From assembly GCA_016839655.1 (NCBI GenBank), contig JAEOTW010000001.1, positions 1-31,428 on the forward strand: 31,428 nucleotides of DNA. The letters are read 5' to 3'. Source of the DNA: Promethearchaeota archaeon (GTDB lineage: Archaea; Asgardarchaeota; Lokiarchaeia; Sigynarchaeales; SOKP01). Shown piece by piece: positions 30,029 through 31,428 of this stretch. Each line of letters starts with the position of its first letter. Position 1 is the stretch's first letter. The notes below the pieces were generated by a model. That model saw only the letters and a program-made list of their open reading frames with translations. It ran no database searches and was not told the DNA's origin. Position numbers and translations under genes: made by a program.

Positions 30029-31428
30029 ATGGTAGTTATGTCTTATCAAGAAGGAAATCGAAATAATCCATATACTTTTGATGATTTTTTATTTGTGAGA
30101 AATCAGTTTAATTATTATAAAGATGATAAGTTTTTCCAAGCACTTGTTAAAAATTATGTCCCGAGGGAAGAGTTTGAGAAAATCGATAGGGACCTCCGTG
30201 CTCTCTCCGACTACGTTTCATTTAGATTCCGAGATCTTGCTGATAAAGCAAATGAGTTAGAAAATCGAATAAAAGTGACTAAACTTAAACATTATGATGC
30301 TCATAATCATAGAATAGACAGAATTGAACGCTGTTTAGAAACTGAGATTCTCGAAAAAGAAATTTTTAGTTTAGGTCTTTTTGATCCTGCGCGAAATTCT
30401 GCTTGGAGTAGATTTGTTAAAATGTTTTTACTCTATGAAAACGGAGAATCCGGGGTAATGTGTCCAATAGCATGCTCTCATGGAGCTGTTGAAATAATGC
30501 AAAAATATGAGGATACATTAAATCCTGAAGCAAAAAAAATCCTGAAATCTATGAGAGATGGCGATAATGGAGAATACAAACTTGGTTCTCAATTTGTTAG
30601 TGAAATCCAAGGGGGAAGTGATGTTCCAGCAAATTTACTTGAAGCTGTTTTTGAAAAAGATGAAGGTGAAGATGGAATGTCAAATGTATGGAGACTTTAT
30701 GGTCAAAAATTTTTCTGTTCAGCCACTCAAGCAGATTACGCCGTTGTAACTGCAAAACCAAAAAACACTCCATCTTCTACTAGAGTTGCAGCATTTGTAG
30801 TGCCTTCGTGGCTACCAGGGAATAAGGAAAAAGAAATTAGAAATTCCTACACTATTGATAGATTAAAACAAAAACTTGGAACTGCAGAATTACCTACAGC
30901 AGAGATTACATATAATGGAGCTGTTGCATATCCTATAGGTCCTCTTGAAAAAGGATTAGCAGATATCGTGGGAATTGTTCTATCATTATCTAGACTCCAT
31001 GTAGCTTTTGGAATGGCGGCAGGTGCTTTAAGAGTTGTTAGAGAAGCAATATTATATTCACAATTTAGAGATGCCTTTGGTGTACCAATATCTTCTTTTC
31101 CAATGATGATAAATCAAATAAATGAACTAGAGCTATTCGTTAAAAGATCGACCGCAGCTACTTTCAAGATTTATTCAGAATATATCCATTTTAATGAAGA
31201 GCTTATCAGTGGAATAAGAGAATTGGAAAGAATTAAAGATATTGAGGAACGTAAGCGTCGATTTAGATTGCGGGAATTAATAATGCTCCAAAAGATTGTT
31301 GTAGCTGACGAAGCTCCAAAAATGATACGAAAAGCAATATCATTTTATGGAGGTCATGGAATCATGGAAGATTTTCTATCATCTCCACGTTTTCATAGAG
31401 ATGCTATGATCATGGAATTATGGGAAGG
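30029..31428 (+). CDS. acyl-CoA dehydrogenase, AidB-like (partial, 3' end outside window)
   Basis: An open frame of about 466 codons runs off the right edge. Start is ATG 30029 (MVVMSYQEGN) or in-frame ATG 30038. Features of the AidB-like branch of acyl-CoA dehydrogenases are visible: the flavin-region segment MCPIACSHGAVEIMQ, the middle beta domain FVSEIQGGSDVPANL followed by LYGQKFFCSATQADYAVVTAKP (substrate and FAD contact strands), the helix SLSRLHVAFGMAAGALRVVREA, and the late FYGGHGIMEDFLSSPRFHRDAMIMELWEG. The last motif leads into the EGT region, which is cut. AidB-like proteins are larger than ordinary short-chain dehydrogenases and bind FAD; some bind DNA, others act in fatty acid oxidation, and the sequence does not tell which. 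An N-terminal helical part of ~110 residues precedes the motifs. It may act with SCP2-like and acyl-CoA ligase proteins of this region (inference). Confidence 0.88.
   Translation, partial: MVVMSYQEGNRNNPYTFDDFLFVRNQFNYYKDDKFFQALVKNYVPREEFEKIDRDLRALSDYVSFRFRDLADKANELENRIKVTKLKHYDAHNHRIDRIERCLETEILEKEIFSLGLFDPARNSAWSRFVKMFLLYENGESGVMCPIACSHGAVEIMQKYEDTLNPEAKKILKSMRDGDNGEYKLGSQFVSEIQGGSDVPANLLEAVFEKDEGEDGMSNVWRLYGQKFFCSATQADYAVVTAKPKNTPSSTRVAAFVVPSWLPGNKEKEIRNSYTIDRLKQKLGTAELPTAEITYNGAVAYPIGPLEKGLADIVGIVLSLSRLHVAFGMAAGALRVVREAILYSQFRDAFGVPISSFPMMINQINELELFVKRSTAATFKIYSEYIHFNEELISGIRELERIKDIEERKRRFRLRELIMLQKIVVADEAPKMIRKAISFYGGHGIMEDFLSSPRFHRDAMIMELWE

Noticed and set aside
30558..30749. Small frame inside the acyl-CoA dehydrogenase gene
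   Set aside because: It is out of frame with a long, clearly recognisable protein and has no motif of its own.

Overview
The window is very AT-rich and reads as a chromosomal segment of an archaeon. The best evidence is the adjacent pair of archaeal ribosomal protein genes (S15 in its long archaeal form with the N-terminal extension, and S3Ae/eS1), an ITPA-type nucleotide pyrophosphatase, an N-terminal RPB9/TFS-type zinc ribbon, TTTAWATA-type TATA boxes and poly-T stretches at gene ends. The low GC, a bacterial-style RNase III, fatty-acid-type enzymes (AidB-like acyl-CoA dehydrogenase, SCP2-like protein, NDP-forming acyl-CoA synthetase subunit) and very large membrane-anchored surface proteins would fit an Asgard (Lokiarchaeia-like) genome. 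That assignment is an inference, not something the sequence proves. TTG and GTG starts are frequent, and inside operons they are preceded by good GGAGG ribosome binding sites.

Layout. 1-2628: the end of a VWA-like protein followed by a SWIM-type zinc finger protein, a pairing known from MoxR-VWA-SWIM clusters. 2688-5756: three + strand genes, an alpha/beta hydrolase, an MFS transporter and a membrane-anchored left-handed beta-helix (hexapeptide) protein. 5764-8837: three - strand genes, two tandem glycerophosphodiester phosphodiesterases and a CoA-binding (alpha-type) acyl-CoA synthetase without its ATP-grasp half. 8838-9192: a 355-base divergent intergenic region with TATA boxes and a perfect 9-bp inverted repeat. 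9193-11610: small genes, namely an RPB9-like zinc ribbon protein that seems to start at ATT, an SCP2-like protein, an unrecognised helical protein on the - strand, RNase III and a small two-helix membrane protein.

11841-27869 is the most striking part: a 16-kb, five-gene, same-strand, tightly spaced set consisting of a LolD/MacB-type ATPase with extra N- and C-terminal segments, a 993-residue double-FtsX permease, a 1324-residue secreted membrane-anchored protein with CARDB-like domains, a 1608-residue membrane-anchored subtilisin-like protease with a cytosolic zinc-ribbon tail, and a second 994-residue double-FtsX permease. I read it as one cell-surface machine in which ATP hydrolysis by a MacB/FtsEX-like module is mechanically coupled to surface protein handling or proteolysis. 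The coupling is inferred from gene order and domain content, by analogy with bacterial FtsEX-hydrolase and MacB mechanotransmission systems.

27898-31428: an XTP/dITP pyrophosphatase on the - strand, divergent from the ribosomal genes rps15 and rps3ae, then an AidB-like acyl-CoA dehydrogenase cut by the window end. I found no rRNA, tRNA, insertion sequence, CRISPR array or obvious phage material.
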